From: Streptomyces sp. CB02980
GTDB lineage: Bacteria; Actinomycetota; Actinomycetes; Streptomycetales; Streptomycetaceae
Length of the DNA: 64,000 bases
Assembly (NCBI RefSeq): GCF_014451325.2
Contig: NZ_JACSCH020000003.1
Span: 558,001-622,000, forward strand
Reading direction: 5' to 3'
Shown here piece after piece: positions 49,209 to 57,582 of this stretch (positions within the stretch are counted from its first letter, which is position 1; the number at the start of each line of letters is the position of its first letter). Under the pieces are notes generated by a model. It was given only the letters and a program-made list of their open reading frames with translations, made no database searches and was not told the DNA's origin. A program made the position numbers and the translations under genes.

Positions 49209-51479
49209 TCAGGCGCCCACGTACTCCCGAAGGTGCCGCGCCGTCAGGGTGTCCGACTTCTCCACCAGTTCCGCCGGCGTCCCCTCGAAGACCACCCGCC
49301 CCCCGTCGTGCCCCGCCCCCGGCCCCAGGTCGATCAGCCAGTCCGCGTGTGCCATCACCGCCTGGTGGTGTTCGATCACGACGACCGTGTTGCCGGCCTC
49401 GACGAGCCGGTCGAGAAGGGCGAGCAGCTTGTCGACGTCGGCCAGGTGGAGCCCGGTGGTGGGCTCGTCGAGGACGTAGACCGCCGCCTTCTCCGCCATG
49501 TGGATCGCCAGCTTCAGACGCTGGCGCTCACCGCCCGAGAGCGTGTTGAGCGGCTGCCCGAGCCGCAGGTACCCGAGGCCGACGTCCTTGAGGCGGCCGA
49601 GGATCGTGCGGGCCTGGCTCTTGGCCGTGAAGAAGTCGTACGCCTCCTCGATCGACAGCGACAGGACCTCGTGGATGTTCTTCCCGTTCAGCCGGTACGT
49701 GAGGACCTCGGGCGTGAACCTCTTCCCCTCGCACTCCTCGCAGACGGACGCGACGCCCGCCGCGATGGCGAGGTCGGTGTAGACGAGCCCGAGGCCGTTG
49801 CAGCGCGGGCAGGCGCCCTCGGAGTTGGCGCTGAAGAGGGCCGGCTTGACGCCGTTGGCCTTGGCGAAGGCCGTACGGATCGGGCCGAGGAGCCCGGTGT
49901 ACGTCGCCGGGTTCGAGCGGCGCGAGCCGCGGATGGGGGACTGGTCGGCGACGACGACCCCCTCGCGGCCCGGCAGGTTGCCGTGGATGAGGGAGGACTT
50001 GCCGGAGCCCGCCACGCCCGTGACGACGGTCAGGACCCCGGCCGGGATCTCGACGCTCACGTCCTTGAGGTTGTGCTGCGTGGCGCCGGTGATGCTCAGC
50101 GCGCCGCTGGGGACCCGTACCTCCGCACGGAGCTTCGCCCGGTGCGCGAGGTGGTTCCCGGTGAGGGTGCCGGAGGTGCGCAGACCGGGAACGTTTCCGC
50201 TGTAGCAGATCTCGCCGCCCGCGGTCCCGGCCCGCGGGCCGAGGTCGACGACGTGGTCGGCGATCTCGATGACCTCGGGCTTGTGCTCGACGACGAGGAC
50301 GGTGTTGCCCTTGTCGCGCAGCCGCAGGAGCAGGTCGTTCATGCGCCGTACGTCGTGCGGGTGCAGCCCGGTGGTCGGCTCGTCGAAGACGTACGTGACG
50401 TCGGTGAGCGGGGAGCCGAGGTGGCGGACCATCTTCACGCGCTGGGCCTCGCCGCCGGAGAGCGTGCCGGACGACCGGTCGAGGGAGAGGTAGCCGAGGC
50501 CGATCTCGACGAGCGAGTCGAGGAGCTCGCGCAGGCCGGCGAGGAGCGGGGCGACGGAGGGGTCCTCGATCCGGCGGACGAACGCGGCGAGGTCGCTGAT
50601 CTGCATCGCCGAGCACTCGGCGATGTTGACCCCGTCGATACGGGAGGACAGCGCCGCCCGGGTGAGCCGGGCGCCCTCGCACTCGGGGCAGGTCCGGAAG
50701 CCGACGGCCCGGTCGACGAAGGCGCGGATGTGGGCCTGCATGGCCTCCCGGTCCTTGGAGAGGACGGTCCGCTGGAGCTTCACCACGAGGCCCTCGTAGG
50801 TGAAGTTGTTGGTGCCGACCTTCACCTTGCAGGACGGCTTGTGGAGGAAGTCCTCCCACTCCTGGTCGGTGAAGTCCGCGAGCTTCTTGTCGGGGTCGTA
50901 GAAACCGGAGTGGGCCATGACCTGCCACATCCAGGAGTCGACAGCGTAGCCCGGGACGGTGATGGCGCCCTCGTTGAGGGACTTGGTGCGGTCGACGAGC
51001 TCGTCGACGTCGATGTCGGAGATCTGGCCGGTGCCCTCGCAGCGCGGGCACATGCCCTCGGGCAGGTTGAAGCTGAAGGCGCCCGAGGTGCCGACGTGCG
51101 GGGTGCCGAGGCGGCTGAAGACGATCCGCAGCATCGTGTACGCGTCGGTGGCGGTGCCCACGGTGGAGCGGGAGTTGGCGCCCATCCGCTCCTGGTCGAC
51201 GACGATCGCGGCGCTCAGGTTGTGCAGTCCGTCGACGTCGGGGCGGGCGAGCGACGGCATGAAGGACTGCAGGAAGGCGCTGTAGGTCTCGTTGATCAGG
51301 CGCTGCGACTCGGCGGCGATGGTGCCGAAGACGAGCGAGGACTTCCCGGAGCCGGAGACTCCGGTGAAGACGGTGAGGCGGCGCTTGGGGAGGTCGACGT
51401 CGACGTTCCTGAGGTTGTTCTCCCTGGCTCCGCGGACCTGGATGACGTGGTGGCTGTCCGCTGCGACGGGGTGGTTCAT
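49209..51479 (-). CDS. UvrA-like ABC ATPase (DrrC-type drug-resistance protein)
   Basis: A 756-residue tandem ABC ATPase of the UvrA family. Walker A motifs GVSGSGKSS and GVAGSGKSS, two zinc modules (CPRCEGTG/CPECEGARL and CPRCNGLG/CEECEGKRF), signatures TLSGGEAQRVKM and TLSGGERQRLKL. It is about 200 residues shorter than true UvrA, lacking most of the UvrB-interaction region, as in the daunorubicin-resistance protein DrrC. Divergent TetR 122 bp away with an operator between them. Likely role: removal of DNA-bound drugs. Confidence 0.9.
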   Translation of the reverse strand: MNHPVAADSHHVIQVRGARENNLRNVDVDLPKRRLTVFTGVSGSGKSSLVFGTIAAESQRLINETYSAFLQSFMPSLARPDVDGLHNLSAAIVVDQERMGANSRSTVGTATDAYTMLRIVFSRLGTPHVGTSGAFSFNLPEGMCPRCEGTGQISDIDVDELVDRTKSLNEGAITVPGYAVDSWMWQVMAHSGFYDPDKKLADFTDQEWEDFLHKPSCKVKVGTNNFTYEGLVVKLQRTVLSKDREAMQAHIRAFVDRAVGFRTCPECEGARLTRAALSSRIDGVNIAECSAMQISDLAAFVRRIEDPSVAPLLAGLRELLDSLVEIGLGYLSLDRSSGTLSGGEAQRVKMVRHLGSPLTDVTYVFDEPTTGLHPHDVRRMNDLLLRLRDKGNTVLVVEHKPEVIEIADHVVDLGPRAGTAGGEICYSGNVPGLRTSGTLTGNHLAHRAKLRAEVRVPSGALSITGATQHNLKDVSVEIPAGVLTVVTGVAGSGKSSLIHGNLPGREGVVVADQSPIRGSRRSNPATYTGLLGPIRTAFAKANGVKPALFSANSEGACPRCNGLGLVYTDLAIAAGVASVCEECEGKRFTPEVLTYRLNGKNIHEVLSLSIEEAYDFFTAKSQARTILGRLKDVGLGYLRLGQPLNTLSGGERQRLKLAIHMAEKAAVYVLDEPTTGLHLADVDKLLALLDRLVEAGNTVVVIEHHQAVMAHADWLIDLGPGAGHDGGRVVFEGTPAELVEKSDTLTARHLREYVGA

Positions 51480-51520
51480 GCGTGCGCCCTCCGGTGGTCG
51501 TCCTGTGTGCTGGGGAAGAG

Positions 51521-51543
51521 TACTCTATACAGCGTACAAAGTA
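51521..51543. promoter_or_regulatory. TetR operator between uvrA-like and TetR genes
   Basis: An inverted repeat with 10-bp arms (TACTCTATAC, AGC, GTACAAAGTA; 8 of 10 matched). It contains CTATACAGCGTA (51525-51536), identical to 27696-27707 before the first MFS gene. On the minus strand TTGTAC and TAGAGT could be promoter elements of the uvrA-like gene. Confidence 0.65.
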
Positions 51544-51601
51544 AGCGGGAGCTATCCTGACCTGCGAGAACGCGAAGAACGCGAAGAAGGACGGCAGCGA
51601 C

Positions 51602-52381
51602 ATGGCGGCGGCGAAGGGGAAGAGCAGCAGCGGTGCGGGCGACCCGGCGCGCACCCTGGAGCTCCTGTGGCGCGACGGCTCGGCCGCCCCGGCGGGGCGC
51701 CGCGGCCCGAGGCAGGGCCTCACGGTCGACGCGGTCGTCGACGCGGCCCTCGCCCTCGCGGACGCCGGCGGGCTCGACGCTCTGACCATGCGTGCGGTGG
51801 CCCAGCACCTCGGGGTGACCCCGATGACGCTCTACACGTACGTCCCCGGCAAGGCCGAGCTCCTCGACCTCATGCTGGACGCCGTCTTCCTGCGCATGGA
51901 CCGGCCGCCGTTCCGCCCGGAGGAGCCCTGGCGGGACCGCATCACGGCGGTCGCGGACGCGAACCGGGCACTGCATCTGAGTCACCCGTGGCTGGTCGAA
52001 CTGCGCATCGTGCGCGCCCCGCTGGGACCCGGCGTGATGGCCAAGTACGAGTACGAGCTCGGCGCCTTCGAGGGCCTGGGCCTCGACGACGTGGCCAGGG
52101 ACTCGGCGCTGACGTACGTCCTCGGCTTCGTCCAGTCCGGCGCCCGTGCGGAGCTGGACGCGCGGGCCGTGGCGCGGGAGAGCGCGATGTCGGACGGGGA
52201 GTGGTGGGACGCCCACGAGCCGCTGCTGGCCCGGGCGTTGGACCAGTCGCGGTTCCCGCTGGCGAGCCGGGTGGGGGAGGCGGCGGCGCTCGCGTACGAC
52301 GGCCTGTACGACGCGGAACACGCGTACCGCTTCGGCCTGGCGCGGGTGCTGGACGGCCTGGCGACGCTGGGCGGGATCTGA
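51602..52381 (+). CDS. TetR-family regulator of the uvrA-like gene
   Basis: A 259-residue TetR_C_1-type regulator. DNA-binding part LTVDAVVDAALALADAGGLDALTMRAVAQHLGVTPMTLYTYVPGKAELLDLMLDAVF is similar in layout to the TetR at 29330. N-terminus (MAAAKGKSSSGAGDPART) is disordered. Divergent from the uvrA-like gene, so it should repress it and probably itself. Upstream of the ATG lies AAGAACGCGAAGAAGGACGG with GAAGAACGC repeats; the Shine-Dalgarno is AAGGA at 9 nt. Confidence 0.9.
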   Translation: MAAAKGKSSSGAGDPARTLELLWRDGSAAPAGRRGPRQGLTVDAVVDAALALADAGGLDALTMRAVAQHLGVTPMTLYTYVPGKAELLDLMLDAVFLRMDRPPFRPEEPWRDRITAVADANRALHLSHPWLVELRIVRAPLGPGVMAKYEYELGAFEGLGLDDVARDSALTYVLGFVQSGARAELDARAVARESAMSDGEWWDAHEPLLARALDQSRFPLASRVGEAAALAYDGLYDAEHAYRFGLARVLDGLATLGGI

Positions 52382-52410
52382 CCGATCCGCGGCCGGGGGC
52401 GGTGACGCGG

Positions 52411-52580
52411 GGGCGGTCGACCCGCGGCTGCTGGTCAGGGGCTGCCTGTGCTGGGCGGTCGACCCGCGGCTGCTGGTCAGGGGCCGGCCTTTGCGAGGGC
52501 GGTCGACCCGCGCCTGCTGATCCGGGCCTGCCCATGCGGGGCAGTCGACCCGCGGCTGTCGATCCGGGGCTCAGGCTCGC
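52411..52580. repeat. 42-44-bp tandem repeat between convergent TetR genes
   Basis: Four copies start at 52411, 52453, 52497 and 52539 with the core GGGCGGTCGACCCGCGGCTG; the last copy enters the 3' end of the convergent TetR gene. Confidence 0.85.
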
Positions 52581-53206
52581 AGTCGGAGCAGCTCCCGTAC
52601 CCCCGTCTTGAGGCGGTCCGCCGACAGCTCCTGCTCGACCGTCAGATGGTGCATGACGTCCGGCGAGAACGACGCGAGCAGCAGGTGCGCGAGGAGCGTG
52701 CTGTCGGAGCCGGGCCTCAGCCGCCCGATGAGCAGGGCCACATGCGTGTGCATCACGCGGTACGCGCCGCTGTGATAGCGGGCGCGGGGCGCGGCGGAGT
52801 GCGCGGCGAGCAGGATCTCGCGCTGCTCGCCGACCCGGTCGACGAGCGCGTCGAGGAAGGCGTCGAGCCGTGCGTCGGCCGGGGCGCCGGGCCCGAGCGG
52901 CGGCGGGCCGCTCATGTACGCCTCCTGGAACTGGCGCTCGCGGTCGTCGAGGAGCGCCCACAGGAGCTGGGAGACGTCGCCGAAGCGGCGGTAGACCGTG
53001 CCGACGCCTATGCCGCTGGCATGGGCGACCTGGTTCATGGTGACGGCTTCGGGGCCGTCCTCGCTGACGATCCGGGCGGCGGCGTCGAGGATCTTGCGCC
53101 GGTTGCGGGCGGCGTCGGCGCGCTCGGGCGCGGGGGTTCCGACGGTGGGGAGGAGGCCGAGCAGGGGTGCCGCCGTGCCTCCGGCCCGCGGAATCTCGGT
53201 GCTCAT
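52571..53206 (-). CDS. TetR-family regulator (divergent from wrbA)
   Basis: A 211-residue regulator. DNA-binding domain RKILDAAARIVSEDGPEAVTMNQVAHASGIGVGTVYRRFGDVSQLLWALLDD (about 35-85). ATG 53206 has AGGAGT at 8 nt. Divergent from the flavodoxin-like wrbA gene with matching operators between. Regulators of this subtype are common next to oxidoreductase genes. Confidence 0.9.
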   Translation of the reverse strand: MSTEIPRAGGTAAPLLGLLPTVGTPAPERADAARNRRKILDAAARIVSEDGPEAVTMNQVAHASGIGVGTVYRRFGDVSQLLWALLDDRERQFQEAYMSGPPPLGPGAPADARLDAFLDALVDRVGEQREILLAAHSAAPRARYHSGAYRVMHTHVALLIGRLRPGSDSTLLAHLLLASFSPDVMHHLTVEQELSADRLKTGVRELLRLRA

Positions 53207-53333
53207 CTGCCGACTCCTGTTCTTGGTGCGCCGCCCGTGCGCCCTGTTGCGCGCTGTGTCGCGCTGTTTCTCTTTTCGCGCCCCGTCCCCCGTTCCGGTA
53301 GCCCTCGATGTGAGCATACCCGTTCCCCTTGCA

Positions 53334-53388
53334 AAACGGATAGCAATCCGTTTAGGCTCGTTCCGTTGAAACGGAAACTGATCCGCTT
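53334..53388. promoter_or_regulatory. Two operator copies in the TetR-wrbA intergenic region
   Basis: O1 is AAACGGA-N6-TCCGTTT (53334-53353). O2 is AAACGGA-N6-TCCGCTT (53369-53388). TTCCGTT-GA-AACGGAA (53361-53376) overlaps O2. O1 and O2 are 35 bp apart; O2 ends 12 bp before the wrbA start, on top of the ribosome-binding region. Confidence 0.75.
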
Positions 53389-53400
53389 GAGGAGATCGCC

Positions 53401-54009
53401 ATGTCCGTGAAGGTCGCCGTCATCTACTACTCGGCCACGGGTGCCGTCCACCAGCTCGCCCAGGCCGTCGCCGAGGGTGCCGAGAAGGCCGGCGCCGAGG
53501 TACGGCTGCGCCGGGTGCCCGAGCTCGCCCCGGCCGCCGCCATCGACTCGAACCCGGCCTGGCGCGCCCACGTGGACGCCACCGGTGACGTGGAGGTCGC
53601 CACCCTCGAGGACCTGGAGTGGGCGGACGCGTACGCGCTCGGCTCCCCGACCCGTTTCGGCAACGTGGCCGCGCAGCTGAAGCAGTACATCGACACCTCG
53701 GGCGGCCTCTGGCAGCAGGGCGTCATGGCGGACAAGCCCGCGACCGCCTTCACCAGCGCCCACAACCTGCACGGCGGCAACGAGTCGACGCTGCTCGCGC
53801 TCTACAACACCTTCCACCACTGGGGCTCGGTCATCGTCTCCCCCGGCTTCACGGACCCGGCGGTCTACGCGGCCGGCGGCAACCCGTACGGCACCGCTCA
53901 CCCGGGCGCGAACGGCGCCCCGGAGGAGAACGTCCTCCAGGCCGCCCGCTACCAGGGCCGTCGTCTGACGACGATCGCGAAGCGCCTGAAGGGCCTCGCG
54001 ACCGACTGA
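53401..54009 (+). CDS. wrbA: NAD(P)H:quinone oxidoreductase, WrbA type
   Basis: A 202-residue FMN flavodoxin-like enzyme that reduces quinones by two electrons. FMN-binding VAVIYYSATGAVHQLAQAVAEGAEKAG, ALGSPTRFGNVAAQLKQYIDTSGGLW, TSAHNLHGGNESTLL, and YGTAHPGANGAPEENVLQAARYQGRR are all WrbA signatures. Start has GAGGAG at 7 nt. Probably induced by quinones or other electrophiles through the divergent TetR. Confidence 0.93.
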   Translation: MSVKVAVIYYSATGAVHQLAQAVAEGAEKAGAEVRLRRVPELAPAAAIDSNPAWRAHVDATGDVEVATLEDLEWADAYALGSPTRFGNVAAQLKQYIDTSGGLWQQGVMADKPATAFTSAHNLHGGNESTLLALYNTFHHWGSVIVSPGFTDPAVYAAGGNPYGTAHPGANGAPEENVLQAARYQGRRLTTIAKRLKGLATD

Positions 54010-54042
54010 TCGCGCCGACGGTCGTCACGGAAGTCCATGAAA

Positions 54043-54078
54043 GACGTACCCCCGGGGGAGCTCCCCCGGGGGTACGTC
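54043..54078. terminator. 36-bp perfect palindrome, bidirectional terminator
   Basis: 18-bp arms meeting at GAGCTC, between convergent wrbA and CsoR/CstR-type genes. Symmetric, so it can act on both strands; each half contains a TACCCCCGGGGG block. Confidence 0.75.
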
Positions 54079-54098
54079 CGCGTCTCGAAGGGCGGTGA

Positions 54099-54395
<297 letters not shown>

Positions 54396-54400
54396 TCATC

Positions 54401-54417
54401 GATACCCCAGGGGGTAA
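54401..54417 (-). promoter_or_regulatory. CsoR-type operator
   Basis: ATACCCC-A-GGGGGTA (54402-54416): the G-tract/C-tract palindrome typical for this repressor family, before the regulator gene, suggesting autoregulation. Confidence 0.65.
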
Positions 54418-54465
54418 TTTACTCCCCGCGCGGGGCTCCGTCGAAGACCAAGGATGACACCTGCG

Positions 54466-55266
54466 TCAGGATGCGGGCGTGGACGAGGGCGCGGGGGCGG
54501 GTCCGGACCCGGGTGTGGACGCGTACCGCCGGAGGAACATCTCGACCCCGTCGACGACGAGGCGCTCGCCCAGTTCCTCGCCGAGCTCCGTCCCGTGCTG
54601 CTCGAACACCATCTGCGGGAAGACCAGCAGCGAGTAGAGCTGGAGGACGGCGACCTCCAGGTCGGGGATGTCGAGGAGGCCCCGGTCCGCGAGGGTGCGC
54701 AGGGCGTTCGTGACGGCGGGGTGGTGGCCGGCCGGGCCGTGCGCGCGCCAGGCGCGGCCCAGCTCGGGGAAGCGGTGGACCTCGGTGGCGACGAGGGTGC
54801 GCAGGGCGCGCCCCTCGGTGTCGGCGCGCAGGGCCAGGCCCCAGGCGCGACCGGCGTCGGTGAGGGCGGCCTTGAGTGCGTCGGGCCCGTCGGCCTCGAC
54901 GAGCCGCGCGAGATCGGGCGCGTCGCTCCGCCCCTCACCGCTCTGGCCGCCCCGTCCGCCCTGTTCGCCCTGACCGCCCTGACCGCCCTGACCGCCCTGA
55001 CCGCCCTGACCGCCCTGGCCGCTTTCGCTGAGCGGCTCGTCGAGGCCGCCCGCGACGACGGCGGTGAAGAGGGCTTCCTTGCTGCCGAAGTGGTTGTAGA
55101 CGGTCACCTTGGAGACGCCGGCCTCGGCGGCGATGGCGTCCATCCCGACGCCGAAGCCCTCGCGGAGGAAGAGGTCGCGGGCGGCCCGGACGATCGCCTG
55201 CCGCTTGCGGGCGGCGCGGGGGCCGGTGGGGGCGGGCTTGGCGGCCGGTGCGGGCTGGGCGTCCAT
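54466..55266 (-). CDS. TetR-family regulator with GGQ insertion
   Basis: A 266-residue regulator. DNA-binding domain RKRQAIVRAARDLFLREGFGVGMDAIAAEAGVSKVTVYNHFGSKEALFTAVV (about 21-72). The C-terminal domain resembles the AefR type. Between them (about 82-110) is a (GGQ)n tract with six to eight units from a 9-bp DNA repeat. It is divergent from the MFS gene at 55331, the likely target, and has a Pro/Ser tail. Confidence 0.9.
   Translation of the reverse strand: MDAQPAPAAKPAPTGPRAARKRQAIVRAARDLFLREGFGVGMDAIAAEAGVSKVTVYNHFGSKEALFTAVVAGGLDEPLSESGQGGQGGQGGQGGQGGQGEQGGRGGQSGEGRSDAPDLARLVEADGPDALKAALTDAGRAWGLALRADTEGRALRTLVATEVHRFPELGRAWRAHGPAGHHPAVTNALRTLADRGLLDIPDLEVAVLQLYSLLVFPQMVFEQHGTELGEELGERLVVDGVEMFLRRYASTPGSGPAPAPSSTPAS
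54950..55025 (-). repeat. 9-bp in-frame repeat (GGQ) in TetR gene
   Basis: Seven or eight copies of CCGCCCTGA (plus strand), almost without substitution. Confidence 0.85.
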
Positions 55267-55285
55267 GGCCTCACCCTACCCAGGA

Positions 55286-55330
55286 AACTGTACTCTTGAG
55301 TTCAACTGTACTGTGCCGTACAGTTCAGTT
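55286..55330 (+). promoter_or_regulatory. Promoter and operator of the MFS gene; leaderless start
   Basis: TTGAGT (55296-55301), 17-bp spacer, TACAGT (55319-55324), then ATG at 55331 where transcription should begin. AACTGTAC-N6-GTACAGTT (55304-55325) covers the spacer and -10; a third AACTGTAC half-site is at 55286-55293. No Shine-Dalgarno is present. Confidence 0.7.
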
Positions 55331-56878
55331 ATGCCCACCAACTCCGCCGCACCCTCCCCTGCCCACGACCCTGACCAGGACCAGGCCCACGACCCTGACG
55401 AGGCTCGCGATCCCGGCCGGGCCCACGACCCCGGCCAGGCGCACGACCAGGCCCACGGCGACCCGAGCCCCGCCCCGAGCCCCGACCCGCGCCGCTGGAA
55501 GGCCCTCGCCCTGATCTGCGCGGCCCAGTTCATGCTGGTCCTCGACGTGACCGTGGTGAACGTCGCGCTGCCCGCGCTCGCCACCGACCTCGACCTCGGG
55601 CGCACCGCCCTGACCTGGGTCGTCACCGCGTACACCCTCTGCTTCGGCGGACTGATGCTGCTCGGCGGACGGCTCTCCGACGCCCTCGGCGCCCGCCGGG
55701 TCCTCCTCACCGGCCTTGCCCTCTTCACCGCCGCGTCCCTGGCCTGCGGCCTCGCGCCGAACGCCGGCGTCCTGCTCGGCGGCCGGATCGCCCAGGGCAT
55801 CGGCGCCGCACTGCTCTCCCCGGCGGCGCTCGCCCTGGTCACGACGGTGTTCCGCGGCCGGGAGCGGTCGAAGGCGCTGGGCGTCTGGGCGGCCGTCGGC
55901 GGTACGGGATCGGCGGTGGGCGTCCTGCTCGGCGGCGCCCTCACCTCGGGCCCGGGCTGGCCGTGGATCTTCTACGTCAACGTCCCGGTGGGCCTCGCGG
56001 TCCTGGCGACCCTGCCGAGGTTCGTACCGGCGACGGCGAAGCCCGCGCAGCGCGGCGGCGGCCTGGACGTCCCCGGCGCCCTCCTCGTCACGACGGCGAC
56101 CGGCGCACTCGTCTACGGCCTGGTCACGGCGGGCGACTCCGGCTGGACGTCGACGGCGACGCTGCTGCCCCTCCTGGGCGCGCTCGTGCTCTACGGAGCG
56201 TTCGCGGCCACCGAACGGAAGACCCGCGTCCCGCTGATGGACCTGCGGATGTTCACCCGGCGACCGGTTGTCGTGGGCTCACTCCTCATGCTGGTTGCGA
56301 CGGCGCTCCTGATCTCGTTCTTCTTCCTGGGCTCGATGCACCTCCAGCACGTCCACCACCTCGACGCCCTCCGCACCGGCCTGCTGTTCCTCCCGGTCGC
56401 ACTCACCACGGCGATCGGCGCCCATCTGGGCTCCCGCCTGGTGAGCTCGGCAGGCCCGCGCGTCTGCGCGACGGGAGGCCTGACAGTCGCGGCCCTCGGC
56501 TGCCTCCCGCTGGTCTTCGCCGACCCCGCGTCCGGCCCGTGGACCACGCTCCTCCCGTCCCTCGCGACGGCGTCCCTCGGCCTCGGGGCGGTCTTCGTCA
56601 CGGCGACGACGACGGCCCTGGGCCTGATCGCCCCGCACGAGGCGGGCCTCGCCTCCGGCATCGTGAACACCTTCCACGAACTGGGCGGCTCGATCGGCGT
56701 CGCGCTCGTCTCCACCCTCGCCCTGACCGCCACGACCACCCCGACCCCCACCCCGGCCGGCCTGACCGCCGCGTACACCCTCTGCACCGTCACGGCAGCG
56801 GCCGCGGCGCTGGCGTCCCCACTGCTCATCCCGAGGGGCCGCCCGCACATGACGGGCGGCCCGCACGGAATGCACTGA
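55331..56878 (+). CDS. MFS drug-efflux transporter (DHA2)
   Basis: A 515-residue pump. The first 50 residues are a repetitive acidic/His tract (HDPDQDQAHDPDEARDPGRAHDPGQAHD). Then 14 helices with VLDVTVVNVALPAL (D1), GGRLSDALGARRVLL (A) and GTGSAVGVLLGGALTSGPGWPWIFYVNVP (C). The start at 55331 is at the predicted transcription start, so a leaderless mRNA is likely. Controlled by the divergent TetR. Confidence 0.92.
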   Translation: MPTNSAAPSPAHDPDQDQAHDPDEARDPGRAHDPGQAHDQAHGDPSPAPSPDPRRWKALALICAAQFMLVLDVTVVNVALPALATDLDLGRTALTWVVTAYTLCFGGLMLLGGRLSDALGARRVLLTGLALFTAASLACGLAPNAGVLLGGRIAQGIGAALLSPAALALVTTVFRGRERSKALGVWAAVGGTGSAVGVLLGGALTSGPGWPWIFYVNVPVGLAVLATLPRFVPATAKPAQRGGGLDVPGALLVTTATGALVYGLVTAGDSGWTSTATLLPLLGALVLYGAFAATERKTRVPLMDLRMFTRRPVVVGSLLMLVATALLISFFFLGSMHLQHVHHLDALRTGLLFLPVALTTAIGAHLGSRLVSSAGPRVCATGGLTVAALGCLPLVFADPASGPWTTLLPSLATASLGLGAVFVTATTTALGLIAPHEAGLASGIVNTFHELGGSIGVALVSTLALTATTTPTPTPAGLTAAYTLCTVTAAAAALASPLLIPRGRPHMTGGPHGMH

Positions 56879-56961
56879 CCGAGGGCCGACCCAGGTCGGA
56901 GCGAGCGCGGGTGCAGGGCGGGAGCGGGTTCTGGGCGGGCACGGGTCGGAGCGGGCACGGG

Positions 56962-56999
56962 ATCAGAGCGGGGCCAGGATCAGAGCGGGGCCAGGATCA
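56962..56999. repeat. 17-bp duplication at the GNAT gene 3' end
   Basis: ATCAGAGCGGGGCCAGG occurs twice in a row; the second copy carries the last codons and the stop of the GNAT gene on the minus strand. Confidence 0.75.
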
Positions 57000-57522
57000 T
57001 CAGGATCTCGTCCCGGTCGTCCCCGGGTGCTAGCCGAAGCGCCCCGGGCCAGCGTCCGATCTCCCGCCATCCGAGCCGCCCGTAGAACGTCTCGAGGCCG
57101 ACGCCACCGCGTGCGGCGAGACGGAGCTGCTCGAGTCCCATCTCGTCGCGGGCGATCTCCCGTACGCGACGCACGAGGGCGGCCCCGATCCCGTGCCCCC
57201 ACAGACCCGTCCGGGTCTGGACGTGGTGGAGCGTCCCCCAGTGCGCGACGAGCCGGAACTCGTCGCGGCGGACGTTCAGCCATCCGACGACGTCGTCGTC
57301 GATCGACGCGACCAGAAGACGGCTCGACCCGGGATCGAGGCCCGCGACGAGGAAGTCGACCGCGGGTCCTGCCTGGTGCGCGTCGATCGGCGGGAAGGGG
57401 AAACCGGCCGCCCCACCCGCGTTGGTCACCTCGATCCAGCAGTCGAGGAGTTCGTTCCGCAGCTCCGGGGAGACGTCCTCCGGAGCCGTGAACTGTCGCA
57501 GAGCGAGGGATCCGATATCCAC
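56980..57522 (-). CDS. GNAT-family acetyltransferase
   Basis: A 180-residue protein. The acetyl-CoA binding segment is HHVQTRTGLWGHGIGAALVRRVREIARDEMGLEQLRLAARGGVGLETFYGRLGWREIGRWPGAL (about 95-158), with the Q/RxxGxG/A-like loop GLWGHGIGAAL. Start GTG 57522 has AGGA at 8 nt; the longer frame starting 57546 would lie inside a palindrome. Substrate unknown. Confidence 0.87.
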   Translation of the reverse strand: MDIGSLALRQFTAPEDVSPELRNELLDCWIEVTNAGGAAGFPFPPIDAHQAGPAVDFLVAGLDPGSSRLLVASIDDDVVGWLNVRRDEFRLVAHWGTLHHVQTRTGLWGHGIGAALVRRVREIARDEMGLEQLRLAARGGVGLETFYGRLGWREIGRWPGALRLAPGDDRDEILMILAPL

Positions 57523-57532
57523 GCGGCCGATC

Positions 57533-57565
57533 CTCGCACCCGGCACTGACAGTGCCGGGTGCGAG
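57533..57565 (-). terminator. 33-bp perfect palindrome between YciI and GNAT genes
   Basis: 16-bp arms with a single central A. It sits between the YciI stop and the GNAT start on the minus strand, so it may terminate the YciI transcript or act as operator for the GNAT gene. Confidence 0.55.
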
Positions 57566-57582
57566 CGAGTGGCCTCGCGCGG

